The notes beneath the pieces are model-generated. The model searched no databases. It was not told where the DNA came from and worked only from the letters and a program-made list of their open reading frames with translations. Both the position numbers and the translations under genes were made by a program. Positions 1 through 11,713 of a stretch of DNA of 64,000 bases are shown here, one piece after another. The stretch is taken from positions 12,157,001-12,221,000 of the forward strand of contig NC_092674.1 in assembly GCF_964355755.1 (NCBI RefSeq), written 5' to 3'. The stretch is from Antedon mediterranea. Taxonomy: Eukaryota > Echinodermata > Crinoidea > Comatulida > Antedonidae. Numbering within the stretch: the stretch's first letter is position 1; each line of letters starts with the position of its first letter.

Positions 1-1133
1 TTGTAATTCCCAAAATCACACCTTTATCACACACCTCGAAAGTATGCAAAGTAGTAGTACAAGTTAAATAAAATATGCAAATAAGGGGAATTAAAGTTTT
101 CCTATATCTCGAATACTACTAATGCTAGAGTTGGCACAATTTGTAGAGTTGATTGAAAGGTCATTAGTGGTTAGGACAAGAATTGAAAATAAAAAGCCGA
201 TAGAAAGTCCGAACTCCCCTTCCGCATAGCAATTTTACCAATACATACAAAACGGTGTTTACTTACCTTCACATTTAACTGAATGTAAAGTTAGTAGAAA
301 TCCTAATATTAACAAAAAATACCTAATTTCGAACATATCTGTAACTTCAAACTCGGAACGTAGGCCCTAACAAACGAATGTTTGATTATTTTGCAATATA
401 ACTTCCGTGTACTGTGATGATATGCTCTGTTTGTTTTTTTGAATTGATCATTGTTTAGCTTATCAACAAATACTATACTACAAGCACCATTCGACAGTAA
501 AGCGGTGTACACAGTTAGGTTATCATGAAACACTTAGGCTAGGCAATCTATCTAAAACAAACACCGGGTCGCGATTTTTTTTTCGTACATAAGTTGGGGA
601 CCCCTTAATGAAACGTCACAAAACAAACATGAATAATTCATCAGTTAAATTTTCTTCTTCCGTGTGCACCCAAGCGTATAGCAACAAGAAGTGACACAAC
701 TGCGATACGATTCTAGGCCTATCTCCGCTGTGGTTGCGGCGTGCGATTTCATAAAAGAATAGCGGGGTTTTGTGTGGATTGTCGAAATAATCAGCCTTTA
801 GATTATGATAGTGTTTTTAATATAATGTATTACTAAAGAATTAATTACGTGTTAAAATTATAGTTTCTATTAATACTATTAGGCCTAATTATTAGTCTCT
901 AAAGCCCATGTCTATTCTAGTAGTCTGTGACGTGTAGGTGTGACGTGTGTGTTACTGTTAGGTATGACACAGTCCGAGTAATAAATCAGCAAAATTAAAC
1001 AATTACATTACACAAAAATACATTTTTTATTCTCGTGGTTCTAATCTTTCCATCTCATGTGTTCATAATTTAACGCGCATTTTTAAAGTTCATTTGAGTA
1101 CATGCATATTGTTTGATAATAAAATAGCAGAAT
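1..1133. other. Non-coding sequence, no feature recognised
   Basis: AT-rich DNA without a supported gene. Short open frames have no recognisable protein character. A stretch near 390-480 (cataacttccgtgtac-like words) loosely resembles 29540-29600, which may be a decayed paralogous segment. Confidence 0.5.
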
Positions 1134-2929
1134 TAAACAAGAAATATTTCTTACAAAAAACGCCGCGTAACGTTTTGACTGGACAGCTGTAAGAACAGTC
1201 TTCATTAATTTAATATAATAGGTCGGCCAATCAAAACGCAAGTGAACAAATGGGACTTTACTTTTGATTTATGTCATTGGCCTGTCAGCACAGTCGTTTA
1301 TTTCTAGAATTAAACGCACAAACTTGTATTGGGAATAATGTATGTTTATGTGGTTATTACTATCGCATTTAGGTATTGATAATAATAATATGGCTTTTGA
1401 ATATATAATTACTGTCTGTAGAATAACATTTATACATTTTCGGTTCGCGATGAAAAGTTATATGAATGGATTTGTAATAGGTATTTATAATAATAGTATA
1501 TGGGTTGTATTATTGCTAAGCTATCACCAAATCGCGTTATACCATTATTTCTCAGGTTTTTTTGCACCATTGATCAATACCAAACGCTTATCGGTATTAT
1601 AGTTTTTAATGAATCATTACATTAATAAAAATACCCAATTAAATCAATCGCGTCAGTCCAATTCCGACTTATGTTTCGATCACATAGTTCTGTGTCTACA
1701 CTGTCCCAACTACTTTAACAAAAAAAGTGTGATGTGCCCAAATATGGTAGTGATATGCCCGAATATTGTAGTGGACATCGTCATGTCTATATAATATGGG
1801 CACATCATATTTAGTTTGATAGTATAGACAGAGCTTAAGGATTATATTTAAAAAATGTTTTCTTACATTTTGAAAAAAAAGTATTTATTTGTTTATAAGC
1901 CCAATTTTCCAGTCTTAATTTTACATTTTGGAAAAAAAGTATTTTATTTGTTGATAAGCCCAATTGTGCAGTCTTATTTTACATTTTGAACGAAAGTTTT
2001 TATTTGTTGATAAGCCCAATTTTGCAGTCTTATTTTACATTTTAAACGAAAGTATTTATTTGTTGATAAGCCGAATTTCCAGTTTAATAATAATGACCCT
2101 TCCACAGTGCTTATACCATATAAATTTTACATGATATTGACCGTGGGTTCTTTACGCCTCTGATGCATTTGTTTTTATTGTACCTTTTTAATAATTTATT
2201 ATATGTTTAGGCCTAATCACACCCAATTTAATGAAACAGTCAGATTCCGATTTCAATTGAACGAAAGTAGTACTGTATTTATTATTCATTGATAAGCCAA
2301 GGGTCCCATGGCGTTAGCCGATATCTTGAGCATTTGACTCATGTGTCAACCTGTAACACAAATCATTCTTCAAAATTTAAAGAAAGAACCTCACACGTCT
2401 TTTTTGTGAGTGATACACTATGGATATGCCCACGGAAATAATGTGTGGACATTGCAAACAATCATAGGCCTACAGTAACAAACATAACATGGCTAATAAG
2501 CATAACACTCAGACTTGTTTGTTTTCTAGTGGATTTTTATTTACTTTAGCATGTAGAATAAAACTAGTAACAGTGGCTATATTAATAATTATTATACTGA
2601 TTATCCTTGATGTTATCGCGTCTAATAATAAAATATTTTGTTGTTGATAAGCCCAATTTTTTAGCCTTGATTTTACATTTTGAACGAAACTATTTATTTG
2701 TTGATAAGCCCAATTTTGCAGTCTTAATAATGACCCTTCCACAGTGCATTTTACATGGTATTGACCGAGGGTTTTTACGCCTCTATAGCCACTGATCAAT
2801 ACCACAATTAATGTACTTTTTTAAATGAATATTGAAATGTTTCAACATACCCAATTCAAAAAAACGGTCCGTTTTCGGGTTCAATCTTTTGATTAGAGAG
2901 GTTGGAGTTTCATTTTGAACGAAAGTATT
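1134..2929. repeat. Duplicated block 1, copy A
   Basis: Near-identical, same orientation, to 33735-35528, with small indels only. It contains an internal array of a roughly 55-70 bp unit built on 'ttgttgataagcccaatttt' / 'cattttgaacgaaagtattt', at about 1855-2085 and again near 2640-2725. No coding function is supported. Confidence 0.9.
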
Positions 2930-3006
2930 TATTTGATTGATAAGCCAAATTTCTCTTCCTAATGATTTGAGATTCAACGGGTTTTGCTTTCAATTGTATA
3001 ATAATA

Positions 3007-3007
<1 letters not shown>

Positions 3008-3064
<57 letters not shown>
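3008..3064. repeat. (TA)n microsatellite
   Basis: More than 25 uninterrupted TA dinucleotides lie within the 1.25 kb present only in copy A between duplicated blocks 1 and 2. Confidence 0.95.
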
Positions 3065-3071
<7 letters not shown>

Positions 3072-3293
3072 GTATAATTATGAATTCACCAACACTTTCA
3101 GGCCCAATAATGATCCCGGGCCCGAGTTTTTGTAGACCGGACTTCCATGCACAGCCACATGTTAAGGAATATGAATCTCTTTATTATTTTAATATGGTTC
3201 GAAATGATATTACACAACAACGATTAGACAGCAACTGTGCAAGAGTCCAACTAATAAAATCGGAATGATCAATTAATTGAACATTTACAGCAT

Positions 3294-3655
3294 AAGGCCC
3301 ATACACTAGGACGATAACGATCGACGATAAATAGACAAATGTGCATTTTTAATAAATAAACCAAAAGAAATATAAACAATTCCTTTGATGAAATTATATT
3401 TTCACACGTCCAATCAAATGACGTCATGATTAGTAAGACCAATAATATCGTGACAATACAGCGATTTTATTGTTTTTATTTATCATGACGTCATTTGATT
3501 GGAATTTGAAAAACATTATTTTTATCAAAGACAGCATAAATGATTATCCTATAGGTCTAGAACGAAAACCTTTCTAATTTCTTTTGGTTTATGTAAAAAA
3601 AATGCATGCTATATATTTATCGTCCGTCGTTATCGTCATAGTGTAATTGGGCCTT
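3294..3655. mobile_element. MITE-like inverted-repeat element (about 360 bp)
   Basis: Termini are inverted: AAGGCCCATACACTA at the left and a 'agtgtaattGGGCCTT' end at the right, continuing inward as gacgataacgatcgacgataaat against atttatcgtccgtcgttatcgtc. Inner parts also pair (ccaatcaaatgacgtcatga with tcatgacgtcatttgattgg). There is no coding capacity and no clear target duplication. Confidence 0.75.
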
Positions 3656-3812
3656 TATACAAAAAAAAATAAATTGATTACGAAGTTACATGTCATTTTC
3701 ACCTATCACCAAAAAACTAACCTTTTCAACACTAATTGTTACGAAGCCAATTTATGTTATATATTTCATTAAAACTGAACTTTACGGTAAATGAAGAGTA
3801 AGTATCAGTTAT

Positions 3813-3859
3813 CTAGTTATATTATTCATATTAACAGTTAATATGAATAATATAACTAG
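3813..3859. repeat. 47-bp near-perfect palindrome
   Basis: Two perfectly complementary 23-nt arms (ctagttatattattc... and ...gaataatataactag) surround a single A at 3836. The whole could fold as a hairpin or cruciform. There is no gene next to it. Confidence 0.9.
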
Positions 3860-4176
3860 TAGGTCTATGAACTTGCGTCCAGACACAGAACTGTGACATT
3901 ACTATCATAAATGTTGAAACCACTTATAAAACCTTTTTTTAAAGAAAATCTAATTGTGTTAGGAGAAGGCTAATAAACAAATAGATAATGTACAAACCTT
4001 TTTCTGGAATAATTAATGGAGCAGGCGTTCCTAATAATCTGCTGCTGCTACCTAGACTGATTGTTCACCTTCTGACGATAATTGATTGGACCCCCCCCCC
4101 CCCCCCCCACGGCATCTGATAACCAACAAAAAATTTACCAGGACTGTTTCAATGATTTAATATCTGACGGCGTATT

Positions 4177-4300
4177 ATTATAACATTGGCCTCGATTGAC
4201 AGTCAAAAGAAAGTCATTATAAATACCTCCCTTTATGTTGACAGAGCCAAAATAAAGTTTTGACCATTATCGAATGATTATTTGACAGTGACTTATTATA
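4177..4300. repeat. Duplicated block 2, copy A
   Basis: Matches 35528-35655 (attataacattggcc to gtgacttattata). In copy A it is followed by a 7.4 kb insertion that starts with a hairpin at 4302. Confidence 0.88.
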
Positions 4301-4301
4301 G

Positions 4302-4338
4302 CTAGATGGTACGCTCGCTTCACTCGCGTACCATCTAG
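4302..4338. repeat. Terminal hairpin of a large insertion (left end)
   Basis: An inverted repeat begins and ends with CTAG (ctagatggtacgc ... gcgtaccatctag) around a tcgcttcactc core. It starts exactly where homology to copy B stops. A related hairpin in inverted context ends at 10815. Confidence 0.75.
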
Positions 4339-4683
4339 GTCGTGCCCACAGATGGTTCTCGAATACATAATAATTTCAACGTTAAAAAAATGGCGATTTC
4401 AAATGTACAATAATGCAGGACAATAATACATGTCGTTTACAGGAACGAATAAATAGACACTGTGATTTATGTACTCAACTAAAATTAGCACCCTGGGAAT
4501 TACTTCCGAAAGAGAAACTTGTCACAAAATGAGACCAATTGTTTAAGTCAGATTTAAACAAACTTAATTTGTGTTTTGTATTTAACATTATGGTTGAGGG
4601 ATGGGGAAGAGGATGGGTGCAAAGAGGAACAATTTTTAAATATATTTTTTATTTTGTAACGAAATATTAATTGTTTTCATGTT

Positions 4684-5998
4684 TTACAAATAATATACCA
4701 CTAAACACAGTAAAACATTGCGATGTAATACTTTATTGAAACTATCACCGTCGTAGTCGATTGAAATAGTACAGTACATGTAACGATACACTACGACGTA
4801 TGTTTCTATATATAAATTATGGTTAATTCTGACATAGGCGAGCACAATGCAAAAACTTCGGTACAAATCTCCGCCTTGGATACCTACCTTATCTATCCGA
4901 GATGTACCGCGAAACGTCGATTTGATAACATTAGTGTTCACGCCGACGCTATTGTTCCATATTTATATCTTAAGAAGATATTATAAAGAGTTTTTAGCAA
5001 CATTTATGATTTCAACATTAGATTTTCCTCTCAATTTCAATTCTTCCCGGTCAAAGTAATTTCCGGGTTTAAGATAAGTTCACCTTGCAAAGACCTGGTT
5101 TCAAATATTTTCTCTCTTTTAAACACAAGGGAGCAGTTAAAATAATAGATTTGACCCTAAAGGTGACTGGAAACAGGCACTTTCCATCAATCAATACAGT
5201 GTCCCTTTGGAAGACAGTAGTTAAATAATAGGAATTATACTGCAAATTAATAAAGATCAAATTAAATATACGCCATAAAGAATCAGAATATACTGTGGGG
5301 AATAGTATTATAAAATTACATAGGGAGATTTGATGATAAGACATTTTTGGAGTCAAATCCCGATAGCTGAGTTTTATTGAGTAAGCTTGCAGGAATAACA
5401 GTAGGCTATCTTCCTGTGTCCCATTAGGACCAAGATGTCTGCCCATGTTGCAAGCCGTAATGTCTTCTTTCTTGGGCCCACTCTGTCACGGCAGTTAGTT
5501 TCAAAAGATGATTAAATTAAATAATGTATTAATAATTATTAGGATGGTATTCATTTGAATAAACGCCTCTCCAATAAAACATCACTTTGAATAATAAACC
5601 ACACCCCCCCCCCCCCCAACCCAACTATCTAATAAACGTCCATCCACATATTTATAATAACACAATTATACTATTTGTAGTAGAATTCACCGCACTGTTA
5701 TCTACAATTTACCAAGCATTTGTTATTCTTTTTTAGCACTTTTCATATCTATTAGAGGATTTCATTTGATTATAAATGTTATATTATAAAATTATTATAT
5801 TATTAAAACTAAAAAATTGAACATATATCCCTCGAATAAGCACCTCCCTCAAATGACCTCCGCCTCCCCAAAGGGCCCTACCAAACAATAAAAACTATAC
5901 TTTAAAATGTTATTAATCATCTAAAACACTGTGAAATAAAGTAGTTTAGTTTAAAGAATGTCAAGCATTTTCAATAATGGTAACCGACAGAAAACGTA
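4684..5998. other. Non-coding, no gene supported
   Basis: Open frames here (for example 125 codons on the minus strand at 5069-5446) lack recognisable domains, and the sequence is AT-rich. Homopolymer C runs at about 4090 and 5605 are present. Confidence 0.45.
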
Positions 5999-6679
5999 CA
6001 CTGTAAAAACTGGCGCTGTATTTTAACACGTTGTGATGTTTAATTATCAACGGTAGGTGTTAAAATAGCATATTATTAACACTTGGTGTGTTATCAGTGC
6101 CGTTAAATTTTAACACCATGGTGTTTATAACGATCATTGTATTTTAAAATAAAGTTTTACATGGGAAATAATACATAGGCCTATGCTATGATAGGCCTTA
6201 TTCATTTTCGTGATTTAAAAACATTGGTAAACCTATGAATATGAATTTCAGAGCTACGAATATCTCAGCTTTTTTTCCTGTTTTGTTATATTTACTCCGT
6301 GAAAATATTTTATTAACGCATGACGTTTAAAGTATACTCGTTGAAGCTTCTCACTGTTTAACGCATAGCGCTTGCAGATAAGAAGTCACATGATCACGCG
6401 GCGCGCGCGATCCGAGCGACGACGAGAGGCCGGTTTAAGGCCGGTGCACACCGAACGCGAAGCCGCGAAGCGTCATGCGTCACGCGTCATTTGACGGATC
6501 GCTTTGAAAGTTGAATTGTCATGCGTCTATTAGTTTTTCTTGTCGGTTCCCACTAAACGCGTCACGATGTGCTGATTCGTCGCGATTGCTAGGCCTAGGA
6601 GATAGTGGGTTGGCCAATAATACAATGCTACATTTAAAATAATCAGAGAAGATGACTCTGAAGTATTTCCTATGTAAGT

Positions 6680-6732
6680 TTAACCAGAGAAGAGTTAAAT
6701 TAAAATGTAATTTAACTCTTCCCTGGTTACAC
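6680..6732. repeat. Short perfect-stem hairpin
   Basis: aaccagagaagagttaaatt pairs with aatttaactcttccctggtt across a short loop, with one mismatch. It lies inside the nested element; function unknown. Confidence 0.75.
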
Positions 6733-7469
6733 CAATCACAGTGTTTGGTTTTGGTGGGAAAATGTTATCCTTTTCCAAAGCCTGAAATGTGCATGATTGT
6801 ATGTATATATAACAAGGACAGAAGAAGATGTATCCAATATCAATACAGTTACAAGAATTAAAGCATTTATTGCATGTTGATTACACGTACATGTGATCTG
6901 CTGACTGTATTTATTAGTGGTGTTACAAATATCTTTCAACAGAGGTTATTATAACCATATAAAACATTTCATATAAACACGAACTGGGAATCTTCATGGG
7001 TTTGTCACTTTAAAAATATAAACTATATGCCTATATATTAATGTAAAGTTTTCACATTTATTTTCTAATTATTATTAAATATTATATTATTCATGAAAAA
7101 ACATACAGTTTTATTCTCATTTTATTAAATGTAATAAATATCTCAAACTCATATTTACACTGTATTTATTATCTTATGACTTTTTTTTCACATAAATACA
7201 CTTATTGAAATAGTGAATCATTGTTTTTAAAGGTATCGTTAAATATCAACCAGATTTTCTTTTTTACTACTCCTGAATACTTTTGCAAAATAATATCAAA
7301 ATAATAAATTTAAAATGTATCATCCCAAAAAAAATGAAAATTGAAGAAATATTATTATTGTTAAAAGTGAATAACTAACCCTAAAGTGTTATACTGTATT
7401 ACACACAACGAAAATGTTTTAAATTATATTTTCAGGAAGACAATATATCTTTTCCAAAAAATGACACTA

Positions 7470-7650
7470 AACTTAAAGATGTATTGTCCCATAGAATCAT
7501 GAAAAATGAAGATGATTAAAGTCAAATTTGAATAGGCCATTTTGTAGTTTTAACAAAGTTAATCACTTACATAGAAAAAACCCAACAAAACTTATGTTTT
7601 CACTTATAAAATGAAAAACATTCCATTAGCTGGCAGCCAATTTTACTATT
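7470..7650. repeat. Fragment of 'ttaaagatgtatt' MITE family
   Basis: Starts ttaaagatgtattgtccca and includes a 'gctggcagccaattt' word. It is related to the better-preserved element at 45150-45413 and to a fragment at about 21640-21720. Confidence 0.55.
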
Positions 7651-8124
7651 TTTTTAGTATTGGAGTATAACAAAACATATACATATATTTCCATGTGTTC
7701 TCTATTGCTAAAAAAAGACATTCAGTTCAGCTTTCCTTCTATAACCACTTAATAAATACTAGTTACAGTCCAACTCCTCCTTAATCTCTTCCATTTTCTA
7801 TTTAAAAAAAAAATGAAACAAGTATTAAAAAATTGCTATAGTAAGGCATATTGCTCAAATCATTTTTTTCTGGCCAATGTATGTCACCAACTGACATACC
7901 CATTTGAAAAAAGTCTATACAAACCTGTATCAGCCTCATAATTGCCAGTCCACGTTTTTGAGGAGCAATTGCTCTTAATTCCATGGCAATAATAATACTG
8001 GCCGCTTAAACTACTAGCTTGGTCATTGGTGGAGTTTGTAACGCTGGTAATAGCCTGAAGGATCCCATTTATCAATATTCATCTAATTGACCTAAAAAAA
8101 ACAACAGTATTTATGTATTAATAT

Positions 8125-8450
8125 TACTACTACTAGGCCTATCCTAGCCTTACAACACTAAATCAACTAAATATTAGGCCTATAAATATTAATTAATAAT
8201 AATAAGTAGGCCTAAGCTAGGTACTGTACTCATATTTAGTAGTAGGCTTAACCTAGGCTAGGCCTGGCCTAGCACATAGTAGACTAGTAGGGATTAGTAA
8301 GTATTATGTAGGCCTATAAGTACTACTTGGCATGGCCTAGCCTACTAGGGTATATGTAGCCTAGGCTAGGTAGGCCTAGCTAGGCCCTAGTATTGCCTAA
8401 ACCTAGGTAGGCCTAGCTAGGCCTAGCCTAGGCTAGAAATAGGCTTGCCA
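8125..8450. repeat. TAGGCCTA/CTAGGC cluster
   Basis: Dense, irregular strings of the self-complementary words taggccta, cctaggc and ctaggctag. The same kind of cluster recurs at about 9090-9660, 18885-19060, 36520-36750 and 37830-37885. Confidence 0.85.
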
Positions 8451-9089
8451 ACTCACTTTACAAATTGATCTCTGACGCGTTTTAGGCCTAGTTTTTCTGG
8501 CATTCTTCTACACAGATGTTTGTCTGAAATTATTGTCTTCATGCATTAATCCTTATGTTTCTGTCTGTGTTTGACTTACTTCCCTTATCGTAAAGACAAG
8601 AAGGGTAAGTATTTCCATAAAGACCTCGCTCGTCAGCCACCATTTTTTTGCCGTCGGTGTCGTCGATGAGAGATATTCCTGACTTCTGATTGGTTGACGA
8701 ACGCAAACCGCGCTCGCGACGCCTCAAAAAGTTGACCAAGGTTCAACTTTTGAAAATTCGCGTGCGAAGCCTTCGCTGCTGTCGTTTTCAACGCGTTGAA
8801 GTTGAAATTCGACTATCGTACACTGTTCGCTTGTATGTTCACACTGGAAGCGTCCGTCGCCTGCCGCGTGCGTCACTTTTTAACGCGAAATTCGCGGCTT
8901 TGCGTTTGGTGTGCACAGGCCTTTAGAGATTCAGGCGCCATTGTTTTCCATTGGCGAGCGGGATAATCGCAGAAGATCACAATCACTAATCACATCAATC
9001 TTCTTTCATCGTATAGGTAATTGTTATCTGTATTTTGAACTACTGATAGTTTTATCCTGTTTTGGTCGTAGTTCGAAGTGAAGGATATT

Positions 9090-9660
9090 TGTAATTATGG
9101 CCTAGCTAGGATCTCCTAGTATTTAACTGTAACATAGATTAGGCTAGGCCTGATGGACCAGTGCGTTCGCCATACTACTTTCTTACACAACCGCCGCGCG
9201 CGCCTTTTGGCGCAAGTCCTCTCTCCCCGAGTTTATGGTCCGGTCGCATTTGAACAGTCAGACATTAGAACTAGGCCTAGGCCGGGTATATATATAGGCA
9301 CTAGCTAGGCTATACTATTACTAGTGTTCAGAAAATCTAGGCTTGGCCACCAGCTATAGAATAGGCACTACCTAGCCTAGGCCTATGATGGCATGCTAAC
9401 TGGGCCTAGCTAGCCTAGCTAGGCCTAGGCTAGCCTAGTACTAGGCTAGGTAGGCCTAGTTACTAGCTAGGCTAGCCTAGGTCTAGCCTAGTAGTAGTCT
9501 AGGCCTAGGCTCTAGCTAGCCCTGCCTATTACCCTAGGTCTACTAGCCTAGCCTATTTTCTGAATACTTGCCTAGCTAGGCCTGTGCCTACTACTAGTCC
9601 TAGGCCCTCTTTATTTTTAGTACTTCATTTTAGGCCTAGCCTAGGCCTACCTACCTATTA
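9090..9660. repeat. TAGGCCTA/CTAGGC cluster (largest)
   Basis: The longest run in the window of overlapping ctag/aggcct words, without a fixed period. It looks like expansion of a short palindromic word and not like a classical tandem repeat. No gene. Confidence 0.88.
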
Positions 9661-9870
9661 TTAATATGCCTGCCTACTCCTTGCCTACCGGGCTACCTAT
9701 TTAAAAATAAATGGGTCATATGACCAATTCAAATATGAGCCCCTAACTAGGCCAGTCTACTTCTAAGGTCCATACATTTTTTTTATTAGTTTATCAGGTC
9801 CCCGCGAAATTACGATTTTTTTAAATTGTTTTGAAATTGTTTTTAATTTAATTTTTTTTATTAATATATT

Positions 9871-10381
9871 TTATTTTGAGGGAGCTGAGGATGATTAGAC
9901 TACTACACATCCTGGAGAAGAAGGTTGCCGTTGTCAAAGGCAAAGGTACCAGATCCAAGACCGTCATGACAATGTTGGAAGTAGGTGATTAGTAATACTA
10001 ATAATTAACACATTGATTTATGTATAGTTTGATTTTTGCCCCGAGTCTTAATTGTGTAGCGCGCTATATAAAAACTGACATTATTATTATTAAAATATAA
10101 TATCCACCTGACCATGCATCAGTTAGATATGCCTAAAAGTGACTCTCAATCAAATAAAATAACTGAAAATGAAATCAATTTACATTTCCTTATATTTCAG
10201 GTAGAGGAAATTGAAGTATCAGATGACGTTCTGAAAAGCTTCAATTCAAGACAAAAGTCCTCTTGCCCTACGCATTGTGTGTATGGACGGCAGTACAAAG
10301 ATATTTATTGTTGGTGAAGGGCAGTTTATAAACTTTCAAGGGCAAACTGTTCCAAACATTCTCTACCAAAGTTAAAAACGC
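9871..10381 (+). pseudogene. Two-exon gene fragment with frameshift inside TIR element
   Basis: A segment near 9883-9980 reads MIRLLHILEKKVAVVKGKGT then RSKTVMTMLE and ends at gtaggt. A second segment after tatttcag (10201) continues VEEIEVSDDVLKSFNSRQKS. A one-base frame change near 10256-10262 then allows SPLALRIVCMDGSTKIFIVG ... ILYQS and a stop near 10377. A candidate polyadenylation signal (attaataaag) follows near 10509. It looks like the damaged 3' end of a spliced gene. I do not recognise the family; it may be host-derived or the element's own gene. Confidence 0.5.
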
Positions 10382-10559
10382 AAAGCTATGATCGCATTTA
10401 CAAGATCTGAAACAGTGACAAAAATGATTTTTTTTTCATTTTTATGTTTATTACAGATACTATTTAAGAGTACTTTAACACCATTCTGTATATAAACATG
10501 TTTTAGCATTAATAAAGTGTTATCCACTCATAAACGTGTATATGTGTTATTTCTTTTAA

Positions 10560-10700
10560 CGCCTGAACGTGTTAATAATTTGGAACTTTAACACCTAAAC
10601 GTGTTAATACTTATGGAAACATTAACACTTAAACGTGTTAATAATTTTTACATTAACACTTAAACGTGTTCATTAAGTGTTATCCGAAACGTGTTAATTT
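10560..10700. repeat. Subterminal 'cgtgttaat' tandem repeats
   Basis: Five or six imperfect copies of a unit around 25-30 bp carrying 'aacacttaaacgtgttaat' lie just inside the right end of the CACTGTAAAAA element. Subterminal repeats like these often serve as transposase-binding sites; here that is inference. Confidence 0.7.
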
Positions 10701-10778
10701 TAGCGTTTAAACATTAACACTACTTTTTACAGTGTATAAGGAGAACATTATCATTCCGAGAACCATCGTCTACACTTC

Positions 10779-10815
10779 CTAGAGGGGGAGCGAGCGAAGC
10801 GAGCTCACCCTCTAG
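10779..10815. repeat. Terminal hairpin of a large insertion (right end)
   Basis: An inverted repeat bounded by CTAG (ctagaggg ... ccctctag) with a gagcgagcgaagcgagctc core. It is related in inverted context to the hairpin at 4302-4338. Confidence 0.75.
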
Positions 10816-11713
10816 TATATATAATGTTAAACAATTTGTGAAAACCACCTCTATTCGGGGAAAATCATAAATTCGATTTAATCGTCAATAAATATTAAAT
10901 TATCTAACTCAACTTAATTAGTAGGCCTTATGGTTTTCAATTGTTTCTTAGAGCCAATTCATAATTAAGTTGGTTCCTACCCTACCCACCATAGTTGTTC
11001 TGCGTTTAGGGCATGTGATGCACCGCATAGGCCTATCCTCTACTGGCTTTACAACGCTACTCATGCCAGTGAGGGAAGGGTGATGATGTGGGTAGTTTAA
11101 ATGCAAAAATAAAGATTTGTACATAATATACGGCGACTATCCGTTTAAAAAAAATTATATCCAAACCTCTGCAGTACAGATTGGAAAAAAAATGGATCGA
11201 ATTACTTGCCTTTACGACGCCTGAGGGAATAGACACTTGTGGAACAGAGATTGGAATGTTCCATTCATCGCAAATCAATACATTTATATAAACGTATATT
11301 AAATCTATCAAAATAGTATTTTTAAAAGAAAATCGGCCTGTCTTCAACATTATGATGCTGTACTCGAGCTGTTCAACCGGTTTTCAGCCATTAAAAACAA
11401 TTATCGTAGGAGGAGATAGGAAAATGCGAAGCATCCTCGTATTATTGTCTTCGGGTATTTTTCAAGACGGACATCCATTAGACAGTGTATACCACGATCG
11501 AAAAACACCCCTATTTGGGGCAAATCGTTGAACCTAAATTCGTTTTAATTGTCAATAACTAATTATCTAACTCAATTTAATTAGTAAACAGGGTTACATC
11601 AGGTGGTTAAAATCAGTACCGAGATTCTAACCAACTTTATATACCATCGAGTAAACATTCTAGAAATAACGCGCGATTTACTGATTTTTGCCCTTACGTA
11701 AATTTATATATAG
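10816..11713. other. Copy-A-only sequence with a direct repeat pair
   Basis: No gene. Two related segments in direct orientation, about 10848-10922 and 11502-11586 (both ending 'attatctaactcaa.ttaattagta'), lie about 650 bp apart. The 97-codon minus-strand open frame at 11057-11350 has no recognisable domain. Confidence 0.5.

Larger units (their letters stand above)
6437..8923. mobile_element. Nested GC-rich TIR element (about 2.5 kb)
   Basis: Inverted termini AAGGCCGGTGCACACC (left) and GGTGTGCACAGGCCTT (right) continue inward as aacgcgaagccgcgaa against ttcgcggctttgcgtt. Both ends are CpG-rich compared with the AT-rich surroundings. No transposase ORF was recognised. Confidence 0.6.
5999..10734. 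mobile_element. TIR element with CACTGTAAAAA termini
   Basis: The left end reads CACTGTAAAAA at 5999 and the right end TTTTTACAGTG to 10734. Each is flanked by TA (5997-5998 and 10735-10736), consistent with a TA target-site duplication. Both ends are rich in GTTAAAA/AACACGTT words. The 4.7 kb interior holds the nested GC-rich TIR element, TAGGCCTA clusters and a two-exon gene fragment. The TA target suggests Tc1/mariner-like ancestry, but no transposase was seen. Confidence 0.6.
4302..10815. mobile_element. Large inverted-terminus insertion in copy A (about 6.5 kb)
   Basis: The ends are related in inverted orientation. Each has a CTAG...CTAG hairpin with a GCGAGC/GCTCGC core, followed inward by atggttctcgaata (left) and its inverse, ccgagaaccat (right). 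Copy B has no sequence here between blocks 2 and 3. A CACTGTAAAAA-type element, a GC-rich TIR element and a gene fragment are nested inside. No transposase was recognised. Confidence 0.5.

Noticed and set aside
1342-1794. Open frames of 61-86 codons in duplicated block 1 (and the copies near 33943-34140)
   Set aside because: The same frames appear in the second copy with indels and a changed frame, and they have no protein-like conservation.
3008-3064. (TA)n tract as a possible regulatory or origin element
   Set aside because: Ordinary dinucleotide microsatellite with no gene nearby.
5069-5446. 125-codon open frame on the minus strand
   Set aside because: No recognisable domain, AT-rich chance composition and no splice or promoter context; not annotated as a gene.
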